64,000 bases of DNA from Apteryx mantelli (lineage: Eukaryota > Chordata > Aves > Apterygiformes > Apterygidae), in assembly GCF_036417845.1 (NCBI RefSeq), contig NC_089980.1, forward strand, positions 41,166,501 to 41,230,500, read 5' to 3'. The notes below the pieces were generated by a model. It was given only the letters and a program-made list of their open reading frames with translations. It had not been told where the DNA came from and did no database searches. The position numbers and the translations under genes were made by a program. Below are positions 11,001 to 23,700 of the stretch, piece by piece. Each line of letters begins with the position of its first letter. Within the stretch, counting starts at the first letter, position 1.

Positions 11001-14000
11001 TCATTCAGCTGAGGGCAGAATCTGGTCTCACAGCCTACGCCAAAGCTCATAAAAGGCAGAGGAAAGATATACATCAGCTTTAAACCGGGTCCATAAATAT
11101 GAAAGCCATTGTGGTCACGTGCTTTTGTCTGTGAAGATAAACACTGTATTGACTGGATCATTATAAAGCCTTTAACTGAAAAGTCTATGTGCCCTATATA
11201 AAGTTATTCAAACAGACCTGCACACAACTCCTTCGAAGCAGATGTCAAACAAGGTACAGCCCTAGATCAACAGTCATTCAGTATCAGAATTGCTTGAAAC
11301 TACTGGGTAAAATCAAATACAAACAGAGCAGAGAGCATTTGAAGCAACTGTGGTCTCGGGGGAGATGCATTCCCCTTAACAAAGCCAAGAAAAGGGGAGA
11401 TGATGCATCGTTTTTGTAATGCAGCGAGGACATGCAGAAGCTGGATTACTCGGAAAGCTCCGAGTAGCATGTGTGGTTCATATTAAATAACCTAACCTTT
11501 CTGTTTCCAATGGTATTTCTGTGGCTCTCATTACTGTAGTGCTCTACAGACTGTAGCTTTGTGATTTCCTCGGGGAGACAGCGCAATAGTTAAGGTAAAT
11601 AGGATTCAGACACTTCTTGTACATACCAAAATTGTGCATTTTCCTGCTATTTTTGAGCTGCTATAGTGCTGTACAGAGAAAAGAACCTCAGTTTGGAGCT
11701 GAAATGCAGAACAGATTAAGCAAATCATTTAGATCCGTACAGAAAACTGTTGGTAGCAGGAAGACTTTACCCTGCATCTTTGGAGTCTCTCTTGATGGTC
11801 TTACTACAAAGTAAGCCTTTTCCTTAGAGGCAGAGAGTGGTTTTCCCCTAGCTCCCAAAGTTGTTTGTCCATAAATGCAGTATTTGCTACCAAAGTTACC
11901 AACTCTCAGATTCAATGAATCTGATTTCCCGTGGCACTGAGCAGCTCAGTCACCTCCAGCTGCCATAAGAGGGAACGGCGATTTCCTCAGCACACCCTCC
12001 GCAGCGATCCCGGCACCCCCACCCCAGCTGGTGGCAGGGGCCCCTTCCAGCTCAGTGGGACAGACTGCAAGGCCTGATGCAGGATGAGGCCTCGCTATGT
12101 CCTGCCGGCCTTTCCCGGGGCTTGCCGGCTGCCCATGGGGGAGGACAACCTTCATGGAGGAACAGGAAGGCTCTGACTGTCCTGACGTGGCCGCGGGGGC
12201 AGCCGAGCCGGTGGTTCACGCACAGGGATGCACTAGTAGAGCTCTGGCTAGCACTGCCCAAGGTTTTCGGCCAGATCCCTGGCTCTCTGTCACCTGGGTG
12301 GGTGCCTGGGGCCTTGGAGGCCAGGGGCAGCTCGGAGCAGCCCAGGGAGCAGAGTGAGCTGCTGCTTGTACCTCGGAGCAACCTGGGGCACGTGGCTTAG
12401 CAAACAGAGAGGCCCAGTCTGTCTGTGCAGAGCTTTCTGGCTCCTTGGCGCTGTGCGCTCGTGCCTGCACTGCCAGCTGCTGGCAATGAAACCTTCAGCT
12501 TTCAGGGATGCTCGCAAAACAGTCTGGAAAAAATTGGAAAGGAAGCAGTGTTGTTTCTTCCTGCTTATTCCTGTGCAAAGGGAGCGCTGGGAGTTGCTCT
12601 GACCTGCACTAAATGTCACACCAAGTCCATGGCAGAGTCAGGCAAGGAAACCCAGGCTCCTGTTTGCCAGGACCTTGCTCCCCTGCCTGGGCAATGCCAG
12701 CCCCGGCTTTCCCAGTGCTGCCTGCTGCAGAGGATCTGCAGCACACGCTGTGGTGTGAGATTGCTGCAGAGCACCTATGGCAGTGCCTTGGCAGGAGGGG
12801 CCTGGGGTGACAACCCCAGGAGCATTGCTTGCTTTTAGAGCTAGTGTCACCCCGTGCTGGCCACCGCTGATCACACACTGCATGTGGCAGTGGGGCTCTT
12901 ACAGGGCTGGAAAGGAAATCACATTTTTGTTGACATGTGAAGGGAATTTTAGGTGAGGAGATGCAGCAATGGCTGCCTGTTGGGCACAACTGACCAAACC
13001 CAAGAGGTCCAAGGCTGACGTTTTCCGGCTGAGTTTCCGTCAGAGGCTGCCTTGGAGTTTACAGGTGGGAAGGGAACTGAGTGGCTGCAGGGTCTGCGTT
13101 ATTCAGGGAGCTCGAGGTAGATACCGCAGGGCAATTAACCACCCAAATTAATTCCAGATAACTGGCAGCATCTGTAGCTGGAGTTAAAAGGAAAACACGT
13201 ATTATAATTTGTGGATTGTGGGAATCCTATTTCCTTGTGCCTCTGCCCATACATTTTTGGCTTAGGGCAGTGCTGTCTGAGTATTTAACTATGAACACCG
13301 CATTTAGACAGACTTCACACATTGCACTGCTCCTTCAAGGAGCCCGGCCCACGTGCCACGGTGTGTTATAACTGTTGTGTAGCAGGGGGGGAAGCTGGGG
13401 CTCGTGGCGGTTGAACGGCTGTGCCCAAGGCTGTGTCTGATCTGTGGGACTGCAGCCCCATGCAGGGTGTGCACTCTTGTGTCCCTCCACACCTCTCCCA
13501 CGAGTGATGGCAAACTTGCGACCATAGGCCAGGAGGCAGCACGAACCACTCCATCCAGCTCCTGCCTTGCGGGTTGACCAGGGGTCCCAGGAGGTTGGGG
13601 TGGGCCACCCAGGGCACCTCGCGGTGCTGAGCGGGGGTACTCTCAAGGGCTCCTGCACTCCCTGGCCTTTGCTCTGTAGACGATGGTGCTCCTTTGAGGA
13701 GGTGAGGCCGACCGAGGGCTTGTTGCAGGGTGCAGGAAATGTCCTGGCCACATGCCACAGGCTTCGGTCGTCTCAGCCGGGGCCACCTTCTGCAACTGCA
13801 AGTGGCTGCACACCACAGACTGGTAATGCCTTCTCATCCCACCTTCCTGTGGCCTGTCACAACTGCCTGGCAAAGCCACAACTCTTTCCTTGCAACAGCC
13901 ACACAGAAACTCAGCCTTCACAACTTGTTAGGCTTACAGACCCATTCCTTTTCTCTGTCTAACTCTGACATTTTTTTATGGAATTACAGTTTGGATGTAT

Positions 14001-14559
14001 CTTCTCCTTCTTGCTATAGCTGCAGTTCCTGCTAAGGCTGTCCCTTGGCCTGAGGACTCCAGGTCTGTGTCTGCATTGAGGAGGGAGGCAACAGCCCCTT
14101 TGAGCTAAAGCGGGACTTGGCCCTTTGGGATCCTTGAGCGATGCGAATGGAGGTGGAGTGACAACTCATGCTGGTGATGACGTGGTGCGCAGACGTGTCC
14201 CTTTTAGCTTTCCCTGGGCCTGTCACCGGGGAGGCGCTCGTTGTGCTTTGCAGAGCTCGTCTGGGGCTGGCATTGCCTCGGCCCATCGCTGGGTCTCCTA
14301 AACAGAGCCCATCGCTGGCTGGTGCATCAACACATTTCGGCAACAACACATTTCCTCTCGGTGCTGGCATGGCTGGAAGGTTTACATGCTGCGAAAGAGC
14401 GTGGTAATATTTCTTCCCACCGAAAAAGCAAAAGTCTCTGAATTATTCCCTGTCCTCTCTCTCCGTATCTGGTAAATCATCTGAGCTTCCTGGGCCTGGG
14501 CCAGAAAGAGCAGGGATGGAAATACACAGGCTGTAGCTCAAGCTGTCCTTGCATGCCAT

Positions 14560-15620
14560 GGCCTGGACCAGGCTGCCTGGCGCATGGGCCACGGCACGGC
14601 AGTGCCGGGGGGCAGCGCCGGGGGGCAGTGGGGCCCTTTGCTGCCCTCGAGGCTGTCAGCCTCAAGGGGTCCCGAAATGGCACCTGGAGCATGCTCACCC
14701 CTGGGCTTGCAAAAGGGGGGGTAAAAAAAAAAAAAAAACAACACAAATGCTGACAGATGGGGACATGCCGTAGCTGGTGTGGCCCTAACCTGGGACCGCT
14801 GTTGTTAGAAATGTCCCTTGGAAAAGGTGTATCGAGCAGCCGAGCAGTGTCCCCCTGCCCCGGCTCTCCCGCCCGCGGGCAGCGCCTCGCCGTGCGCTTG
14901 CAGCGGGGAGCGCTCAGCCCCCGGCATGGCCCTCCCGCTCCTCGGAGACCAGCCGGTGCCGGCAGCCAGTTCCCCTGGAGCGACCGTTTTGCTGTGTCTG
15001 GGGCAAGGAAGGGGAGGGCAGGAGGCCGAGGCTGGCCGGGGTGACAAGCTGCCGTCCCCGAAGGATTTCCTGTTGTGTAATCAGTTCCTGGGGAAGAAAA
15101 ACAAACAGCAAAGAGCCGTTTGATTTTTCTTTTCTTTTTTCTTTTTCCTTTCTTTCTTTTTTTTTTTTTTAAGAAGAAAAGGAAGAAGAAAGAGCAGCAG
15201 AGGACCATGTGCAGCTCAGAGGCGCACGGCGAACCCTGTGCCTGGCATGGGGCTGGCGCAAAACAGGCCGCGGTGGTGCCAGGAGGAAGAGGACGGAGGC
15301 GCTTCTCCCTGGAGACACTCTTGGCTCGCAAAGCAGGAGGACAAAGTGCACCGCCAAAACGGCATCACGCTTGATGTCTGGGTCACAAAAGCTCTGGCTG
15401 GGCCTCGGCAGCCCTTTCCACCTCCCCACCCTTGAGAAACGGCAGCCGGGGGCCAAACTGGCACCTCACCCCGGCGTGGACGGGAAGGTGACGGGACCGT
15501 GGGAAAGCCAGGCTGTGGCTGGCTGCTGTCAGCCTGACAGCCGTCGCAATATAAAAAAAATACCTCCTGCCCCGTGCCCTCCCCAGCCCCGCTGAGGGCT
15601 GCCCCGGCTGTACCATCACT
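14560..15620. promoter_or_regulatory. GC/CpG-rich island inside the gene desert
   Basis: This kilobase is much richer in G, C and CpG than its surroundings, especially 14820-15060 and 15220-15500. It contains open frames on both strands (the longest about 284 codons, minus strand), as GC-rich DNA does by chance, and none resembles a known protein. A poly(A) run (about 14723-14738) and a pyrimidine-to-purine switch (15122-15195) lie within it. A CpG island of this kind often marks a promoter or enhancer, possibly of a non-coding RNA. No TSS, splice pattern or named motif was established. Confidence 0.35.
15122..15195. repeat. Pyrimidine tract followed by purine tract
   Basis: About 50 bases made almost only of T and C switch abruptly to about 25 bases of A and G. 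The halves are roughly complementary, so the strand could fold back on itself or form triplex-like DNA. Confidence 0.75.
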
Positions 15621-18600
15621 GCTGTAACCGGCAGCGCTGGAGGATGGGAGGCGGGCAATCCCTGGAGCAGACGCGGTACAAGGCAGGACGAGGGACAGTT
15701 CCCTGTTGCAATAAAAAGCCAGCAGCCTCTTTTGGTCAAAGCAAACAGAGGCTTTTGGAAAAGCCTGCCCTAACAGGAGATGCTACTCTGAGAGCATCCT
15801 GTGGCCTACCAGGTAGTAATGCTATAAGCTGTGTTGGTGCGAACAATTAACAGATACAGTATTACCAACCCCAGACATTTCAAAATCCCAAGTAAGGCCT
15901 AAAATCTCACAGCATTGGCTTAAAAAACAGGAGATTAAAAAAATACAGTGTTTTGGAGTCTGACCAGTTAAAAACTTTTAAATATAGCTGAATTACATTT
16001 TCATCTTTTCTTTGCAGTTGCAAGGTAAAAAAAAATTACCTTACAATTTGAAGGAAACTGAGATTCCTGTATATTTATATTTACATTTACAGGGATGGGG
16101 TTTTAACAGTTCTCTAGATACTGAGAGTCTGTTAAAAACTGCAAGAGCCACTCCTGTTATATCAGATTAATTTGAGACCAAGTTACCTAGTGTGTTACTG
16201 ATCACTGGTCTAAATATGCTTGTTGCAAAAAGTGGACTTTCCTTTGGAAAGGACTCTGCAGGTTCGCAGCCATGCTGACAAAGCATGCATTCCCAGTGGA
16301 AGCGGTGGCAAGGAGTGAATCTCAGTGCGTTGGAAGACCTAGAGGCAGACTGATAAATAAATAGGCGGCAAATCAAATACTTTTGAATAAGTGGTGAGGC
16401 AGTCACAATGCAATGAGGGCTGACAAAGAAATGTGATGGCATGCATGGATCTGCTTTGCAAAAGTGCAGAAAATTGCAAAGCACTACAAAAACAAAAGGC
16501 ATTTGTGTCTCAGCTGGAGACTGAGGTGATAATCGCTGTGGTGAGGGAGCAACAGAGCTTTTGGTTGGACATCTCAGTTCTCCAAAGGAAGGATCTGCCA
16601 CAATTTTGTCCAGGATGCAGGAAGCTGCGGCACAGAATAAACATAGCCACCTCTTTTTGCACTCCAGCCTCTGAGCTGTTTTGGGGCTGAAGCAAATTTT
16701 GAGGGATATCCCACAGGGCTGCTTTTGTTTTGCAGCTTGAGCTCCACCATTTTCAATGTTATGGTCCTGTCCTCACTTTCTCCTCCCCTGATTTCTCCAT
16801 GTACAAGTTGAGATTGAGTCCTCAGGAGATGCTCAGTACAATGTCTCCTTTGAGGAAATTCGTCAGCAGCATTTTGCTGGCTATTTTTGGCCCCTAGAAA
16901 CTGCTCTAGATTTGAATGGCAAAAAAGGGGATCCATTGCAAAGGCAGGAACAAATGTACTCAGCAGAAGTGCAAGTATATGGCTTTTAGAGCCCCAAAGA
17001 TGGGTTTGCAATGTGCAGGGAGGGAAGGAACAATCGAAGACTGGGAAATCTTCCCAAGTTCCCTTCAGGCCTGGTGGCAGGACAGCAAAAAGCATCTTCC
17101 CACACGGCAGTGCCACCGTTGCCCAGACAGCCCTTCCCAGGTCCCTGAGCAGCAGGTGTAAGTCTTCCCCTCTGAGTCAATGCCTTTGCTTTTTGGTGGA
17201 GCGTTTTTTTTTCTTTTTTTCCTATTTATTTACCTACTTTCAAAGTACCCACTGCTATAATGACTTGAAACCCTTACCCTCTCAGGCCGGGCAGGATTTT
17301 TGTGTCTCTTTACAGACCCAGCACTGAGGCCTGTAAAGAGACGGGAGTCAGAGGGCTAGACCCAGAGTCGGGGGTGAAAACCGAGGGTGACAGGCATGCG
17401 AACCCTTGGCTCTGCACGATTTGCTTCTGATCTGAGGGGCAGTCTATTGCTGGGCAGGAAATAACCTGAGCACCACGCTAACCGCTGGGCCGAGGTTCGT
17501 ATAAGCAGAGATGATGTAAGAATGAGGTAATAACACCTTATGACATCTGAGACTGCAACTATCAACACTCCTTTCCCGGGCCAGCTCTAACCCAGCTCTG
17601 GCGTCCTGTTTCCTTAAAATTCCCTTTGTAGCCCCAGCAGGAGCCCCCGGGGAGAGCCATGCATGTCTGCATTTGGTAGCCTGCCCCAAACCTCTGATGT
17701 TTAGAAAGTAAAGTATCAGAGTGTTCTGAGAAACAGGGCTTTTAAAAGTGCTTTTTTTTTTTTTTTCCCCCTGGGAATCCCCCACGACTGCCAGCCACTG
17801 GCCGTGTTTCCACTTGCCCCAAACTGCTGCTGTGCAGAGCTGAGCACCCTGCAGGCGATGCCAGGTCCCACCCCAGAGACAGCTGCCTCGGTCGTGGGTG
17901 ATGAGGTCTCCCTCAGCATCACACAAATTATAGAAGTTATGAGATTGTTACAGTGATTCCACTGCTTCTAGGAAAGACTTCCAAAAACTCCTGACTAATC
18001 CAGTTTGACTTTGCTCTTTCTCCTTCACCATTTCTGGTCAGAAAACAGCACCAGGCTGTTAATGGCAGGGCGGCAGGGCTAACTCATGTCCCTGCAGTCT
18101 GGATTAAAAAGCAAATCAGAACATGACTCTTTAAAATGAAAAGAAAAAAAAATCTTTAAAAGAGAAAAAAAAAGCCCAGCAGCCCATGTTTAAGATGTTA
18201 TGAATTGCTTTTCAAAGAGCTTGTTTGCCTGCATAAGACCCAAGGTACCTTCCCCTAACAAAGCTGTAGAAAAAAACCACTGTCCCCTGAGATCAGGGTG
18301 CTCTGGAGGGCAGCCATGCTGAAACTGTGATTAAGTGTTTTGGGCCATGCCTTTCACTGCGGCCTGCCAGATAAATATTTACAGCTGACCACGGAAAAGG
18401 AGGGGGGAGAGGAGAGACATCTGTAAATTCTTCAGAGCCTTGCTGCTTTTTAATTTTAATTTGATTCTTTTTTGTTGCTTTTCCATCTGCACATCCTTGT
18501 CCTTTTTTTCTCAACCCATGGATAGCTAAAGAAGAGATGTTTTGAGAGAAAGAGGCTATTTCTAAAACCTCAGGGGCCAGATCCTCATCTCAGTGACTGT

Positions 18601-20596
18601 GGTGTAAAATCCAGTGCTGTGATAAACCAATAGTACGGAGAGCAGACTGTAACCTTTGGTTTCCTAACCAGCATAAATCTGATGTAATGTTATTGATCTC
18701 TGTGGATTTACTCTGAGGCTCATTGTCTCCTGCCTTGTTTTCTTTACAGTTGTCCCTACCCATGCAGAATAAGTGCCTCTGTGGCTGTAATATGCCAGTA
18801 AATCACAGTGTTACACCCTCTTCTCACTGGTGTAAATGATCCCCAGTTTGGCCTCTATTTTAGAGGCAATTCTCAGGTGCCCAGTGGAAGAGCTGATTAC
18901 CAGCAGCGCGGCGCATCTCCTCCTGCCAGCCCCAAGCCCTTGGAGGTGTCTTCACTGAGCGCTGCAGAGAAGGGCGAACCCAGAGCGACTGAGGTAAATA
19001 AGGGCCCGCAACCTGGGAGCTCTCTGCATTTTGACATATGAATATATACGTCCTGCTCAGAAACATATGCAGGAATCTGTAGCTATAAAAGCCACTGCAC
19101 CACACTGTAATCCAGCCCAGATGTGCCCTCCTTTCATGGTGCACTCAGGGGACTCTTCTGAGCCGAAGCAGGCAGTGATTGAAAGCATTGCTCACATTTA
19201 CTCACCCAAATGAAAAGAGACCCACAGCAGACTGATAGCAGAGGTCCAGAGTGAGGAGGCTAGTAGCAAGGATAGGCATCAGGAAGCGGATCAGTGCTTG
19301 AACCATCTGAACCTGGACCGCGCGGTCACCAGAGGGCTTCTGAGGTCACCAGTGCAAGTCAGGAGCCTGGCGAGTGCAGGGCCTCTCTGAGAGACAAGCT
19401 TTAAAGCACGCAGAGCAAGCCATGCTTTTGCTGGAGCTCCAAAAGCTTGGTACAAAGATCTGTGCAGATAGCTGAGTCTCTGACGATAATATGCAAGGGC
19501 TACTCACCTCATTCAAGGCTTTAAACTTGGGAAATATAAACTGAATAATGAGATGCTGGAGTGGACTTTTATGCTGACCCATGTGGGAGAACAGGGCAAA
19601 GACTTTATGGTTTGTTGTAGGTCCTATTTGCAAGCAAGCCACCAGGATTTCCTCCTCCCCATGTGGTAGCGGCTAGGGCTTGTGGGAGGAAGGCCAGAGA
19701 TTTATTCCTGCTCTTATCAGTGACCTTCTAAGTAGCCAAAAAGAAACATTTCAAAAACTTCTGCACTCACTGCAGTGTTATCTGGGAAGTTACTCTTTCT
19801 ATTAGTGTCATAAAACTTCATAGCTCTAAATAGAAAGCTCGGAGGCAAAGGTCTTGTCCCGAGGGCTTTGCAGTCTCAGCACAAAGAGTGTGGTTATAAA
19901 GCAAGTCAGAGTCCAGGAAGTAAATTTATGGCTGGGAAGATGGATAAATAATACGGCAAGATCAACAGTAGTGTTAATGTCAAAGTGTACTGAACAGGGT
20001 TACACCGTTTTTACAGTGCTAGAACCACTAAGAAATCTTGGACTTAAACAAACCAATTGCCTGTGAGCTGCTATGAAAAGTGAAGGCCTTGGCATTTATG
20101 CTGCCAATATCTGATGACCCAAAGAGAATCATACTGTTTCAATGGGAAGGAGCAATGCCACATGTCTGTGACAGATTTTTGCAATGCAATCTTATACTTG
20201 GGGTCAGCACTGGGTTCTGACAAAGACTGGGGTTTTATAGTCACATTCTCATGCATTACCTCCCCAAAGCTCCCAGTGGTGATATTACCTCGTGCAGTGC
20301 TGACATGGATCTGAGTCTTCATTTGTAGACCATCTGGAAGCCTCTTGGGCCTCCAGACGTGATGAGAGAAGGATGGAACTTTGTGTAGCTCTTGGAGGTT
20401 AGAAGGAAACAAGATTGAAAATCTCTATAGTTTTTTGCTCCTCCTCTCAGCTTTGCCATCCTTCTCCTTGCGTCTGTTTGACTTTGTTCACTTCTCTCAG
20501 TCTGAAAAGTAAAGTCAGCCCAGTGATTACTTTCTCTATTCCCTGCCCAATTTGTTCAGCACGTCCTAGGTCATCCCTGCTAATAAATCACATCAT
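15621..20596. other. Gene-poor intergenic region, second part
   Basis: No coding exon or RNA gene was recognised. The sequence has A- and T-rich tracts (for example a T run at about 17750-17766 and A-rich DNA at about 18135-18175) and one possible old repeat at 18578-18842. Confidence 0.6.
18578..18842. repeat. Possible ancient amniote repeat with 'gatcctca ... ggtgtaaat' ends
   Basis: The left end reads 'ggggccagatcctcatc', and the right end contains 'tcactggtgtaaatgatccc'. Both resemble parts of an old interspersed element common in reptile and bird genomes, in which GGCCAGATCCTCA and GGTGTAAAT occur near the termini. The similarity is from memory and the middle is not recognised. Confidence 0.3.
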
Positions 20597-20742
20597 AGGG
20601 AAGTGGTGGCAGTCCATTAGTGGAGATGTTTTAAAGAAGTGGTTGGACAAATGCCTGTCAGGAGCAGAATAGGAGTAGCTGATACTGTCTTGGGGCTGGT
20701 GTTGAATGAGACAACCTCCTGAGGGTCTTTCCAGCCCTAATT
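20597..20742 (+). mobile_element. CR1 LINE 3'-end fragment
   Basis: The run from 'gggaagtggtgg' through 'aagtggttggacaaatg' to 'gggtctttccagccctaat' follows the order of the CR1 3' end in sense orientation. It is diverged and 5'-truncated. The reverse transcriptase region is absent, so it cannot move. Confidence 0.7.
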
Positions 20743-23700
20743 TCTGAGCTCCTCTGATCCTGAACAGAGAACACAACAGCCAGGACCTGGGAATGCTCTT
20801 CAGGTAGCAACACCTGGCCATGTTCTCCATTCTGCTCTGTGCTGACAGGCCCCTCACCCTCTCTGTGGGATACCTGGTCACCACACTGCAAAGGCTTGGT
20901 GGGCTGGAGTGGGACCTGGGGGGCCAGCTGTGAGCAGGGAGGGTCAAAAGCTGCATCTCCCTAAAGTGTATGCCACACAGATGATGTAGGCAGTGGCTAG
21001 TGCTTAGTCCCATGCTTATTCTCCACTTGAACAGTTTGAAAACAGAATTAATTGTTTGGAGGAAATTACTGAGCACCCCCAACCACCCTACTTACTATAC
21101 ATCCAGCTCCGCTATGCTACCTGAGATACCAGAGACAAACTCACCCACCTTCCCTAACCCTTGTGATTTTCGCTTTGACTGTTCCTGAAGCTCCAGCTTT
21201 TGGAGGCCTGTGATTACCTGTGGCTCTTGTCTCTCGTGTCGTAACAGTAGTGATAACAAAGCTCCTAAACGGAGAGGAAAGCTTGCACGTAGCCTTACAA
21301 ACAAGAAAGCAAAGCAAAGAACTCAGTCCTTTAAAACTCTCATGTTTTAAGAATGATCTGATTTTGGGGGGAGAGTGGCCTGAAGCTTGATGTTGGCAGT
21401 CCTGGCAGGTTAAAAGATCTAGATTGCAGTCTAGACTTTCTTGGTGGTTTCTCAGCTGTAGCTCACTACAGGGGGACATCTGCACTGCAAAATTCAGTGT
21501 TCGGGCCCTGAAGACTGTTATTTCTTGAACTGTGGAAGCAATATGGGAAAGCCTGAAACACATTTTTTTAAGACTCTGCCTTCTGTAGTGCCTCTTCAAA
21601 GCGTCTCCCCTGCATTAATGTGCTGGGTGTCACGGTTCCCGCTCCCTGAGGAAGCAGGTCAGCCCTCTCCCACAGCCAGCTGGTGCCGAGTGACTTCCCA
21701 GGTGGCAAGTGTGCGGCAGCGCGGGGGCCGCATCGGCCTGACCGGGAGCATCCACCGGCCCACGCTGCATCCGCACGCCCTGTCCCCGCGGTACCCAGCT
21801 GAAGCCGGAGGGAAAGCTGAAAGAAACCTGAAAAATTGTCACGGGGGTGGGGGGACCCCTAATAGGCAGCTGGGACTCGGCACTTTGCTCAGCCCTTCTG
21901 CCTGTGACATGCCATCTGCGTCTGCTGAAACATGAGTCCTTCCCTCGGCTGGCCCAGGCGACCCAGCAGCAGGGCAGTCTGCATCCCGGCACGCGGGGCG
22001 CCCGGCACGGCTGCTCGCCGCCACTCACCCTGGGTCGCGTTTCAGGGTTTGGGCCGTGCATGTGCACACGCGTGCGCTTTTAACTCACTCAGCAGTCTTT
22101 ACAGGAAATTAATTTGTGTCAGATGATTTGTTTCTGTCCTTCCTTTGCTTTTTGGAGGGCGGGGGTTGGAGGAAGCAGTTGAGTCAAGACACTGCAGCTC
22201 TCCTCCAGTTACTCTGGCCCTGCTGCTGCCTCTGCTGAGCCTGGGCCATCCCTTCCCTAGGCAGCAAATAAGTGAGGGTCACGTTCCTGGTGACAGCCCA
22301 ACCCTTTGGGCCACAGGTGGCAGGAATGAGCCCAAAACGTGTGTTGGTCCTGGGACAGGATGCAGGCATCTGTCTCCCTCCCTTCTCCCTCGCCCCTGCA
22401 CTCCTTTGGCTGGGTCCATGTTTTGACCCACTGCCAGACGGGTGCCTTGGCAAACTACCTCTATTAAAAATTGCAGAGGAGAAACTGAAGATCTTGTTGC
22501 TGAACAAGAGGCAATTGAGGCTTTATAGCAGCAGGGAAAGTGTAGATTATTTAAAGCCTGGCATGGGCACCTGAGCTGGATATTTCTACTAAAATGCTAG
22601 TGAGTCAAACAGTTAAAGCAACAGTGATAGTTAAATCGTCAACTGTGGTGTCAGAATTGACAAATTTTTGCAGAATAGAGGCCTTTACAACTCTCAGATC
22701 TGTTGTTTCAGACTCTCTTCAGATTCAAGAAGACAACACTGCTTTAATTAAACTCATTGCACACTTTGAGTGTGATTTCTTATAGGCATGAGAGCTGAAC
22801 TCTTCATTTTCACTAAAAAAGGTATTCTGGAGTCTGAATCACTGCTTACAGAACATCAGATTACATAGAGGCTGGATTATTAAAAAATCGAGTAAGAATG
22901 AGAGGCAGTGATCTCCTCTGTGGTCCCCAGGCTTTAACACTGTACTTTGATCTCCAAGATATACATCGAACAGAAAGTGTTGTAGTTTATCTATTTGCAG
23001 CTTAGATAATATGCTGACAGGCCTCCTAGCTCCTACTGTGACCCTGCCAGTCCATGTAAGTCAAGGAGGATTGGTCCAGATCAGCTCTTGGTTGAAAGTC
23101 CTCAGAAGAAAGGCCTGGATATTACATGTGGTGACAAGACAATGTTTTTCTTGGCTCAGCAGGATTGATCACCCTGCCCTATTTCTAGATGACACTATCA
23201 GTATTGGTCTTGACAATGCAAGGACTTCTGGAGACTGGTTTGAAGAAATGAGGACTTCACCGTGCTTGGGAAATTTGAGTGTGGGCCATGCATTCCTCCA
23301 ACACCAAATTTTACTCTGTTTCTTTGAGCTATGGATTTTTTTTAATGTCCCAAATTGCTGTGCCAGGAGGTCATGCTTGCTTGATAAACTACAGCCATAT
23401 TGCTGGTCTACAGTACAGGTCTAAAACTAAGGTAAACTAGGGAAAAATAGTGGCCCATATGTCTTTTTCTCTAAACTACAAGGCTGCAGAGGCTGAGAAT
23501 GGTTGAAGGGTAGCTGGGAGGCCCTCCATGGGGTGTCATTCAACAGGGAGAAGGTTCCTCCTTGGAGAATGCCTTGGGGAGAGGAGCCCAGCAAGGGGCT
23601 GTGGAGCTGGGGGCTGCTGCGGGAGAAAACCAGAGTGGTGAACTGATTGCTGCCTCACTATTTTTTCACTGTCAACAACTGTCTATGAAACCCACAAGCA

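Larger units (their letters stand above)
4110..14559. other. Gene-poor intergenic region, first part
   Basis: No coding exon was recognised on either strand. The longest open frame, about 210 codons on the minus strand at 8776-9408, is low-complexity (rich in Arg, Lys and Gly) and matches no family I know. The stretch holds short tandem and AT repeats, a second plus-strand AATAAA at 7488-7493, and a GC-leaning segment at about 11.95-12.45 kb with many overlapping chance frames on both strands. Confidence 0.6.

Noticed and set aside
14477-15331. 284-codon minus-strand open frame
   Set aside because: Composition is driven by GC-rich DNA and a poly-Lys stretch from a poly(T) tract. No conserved motif was seen. 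The DNA is better described as a CpG-rich island.
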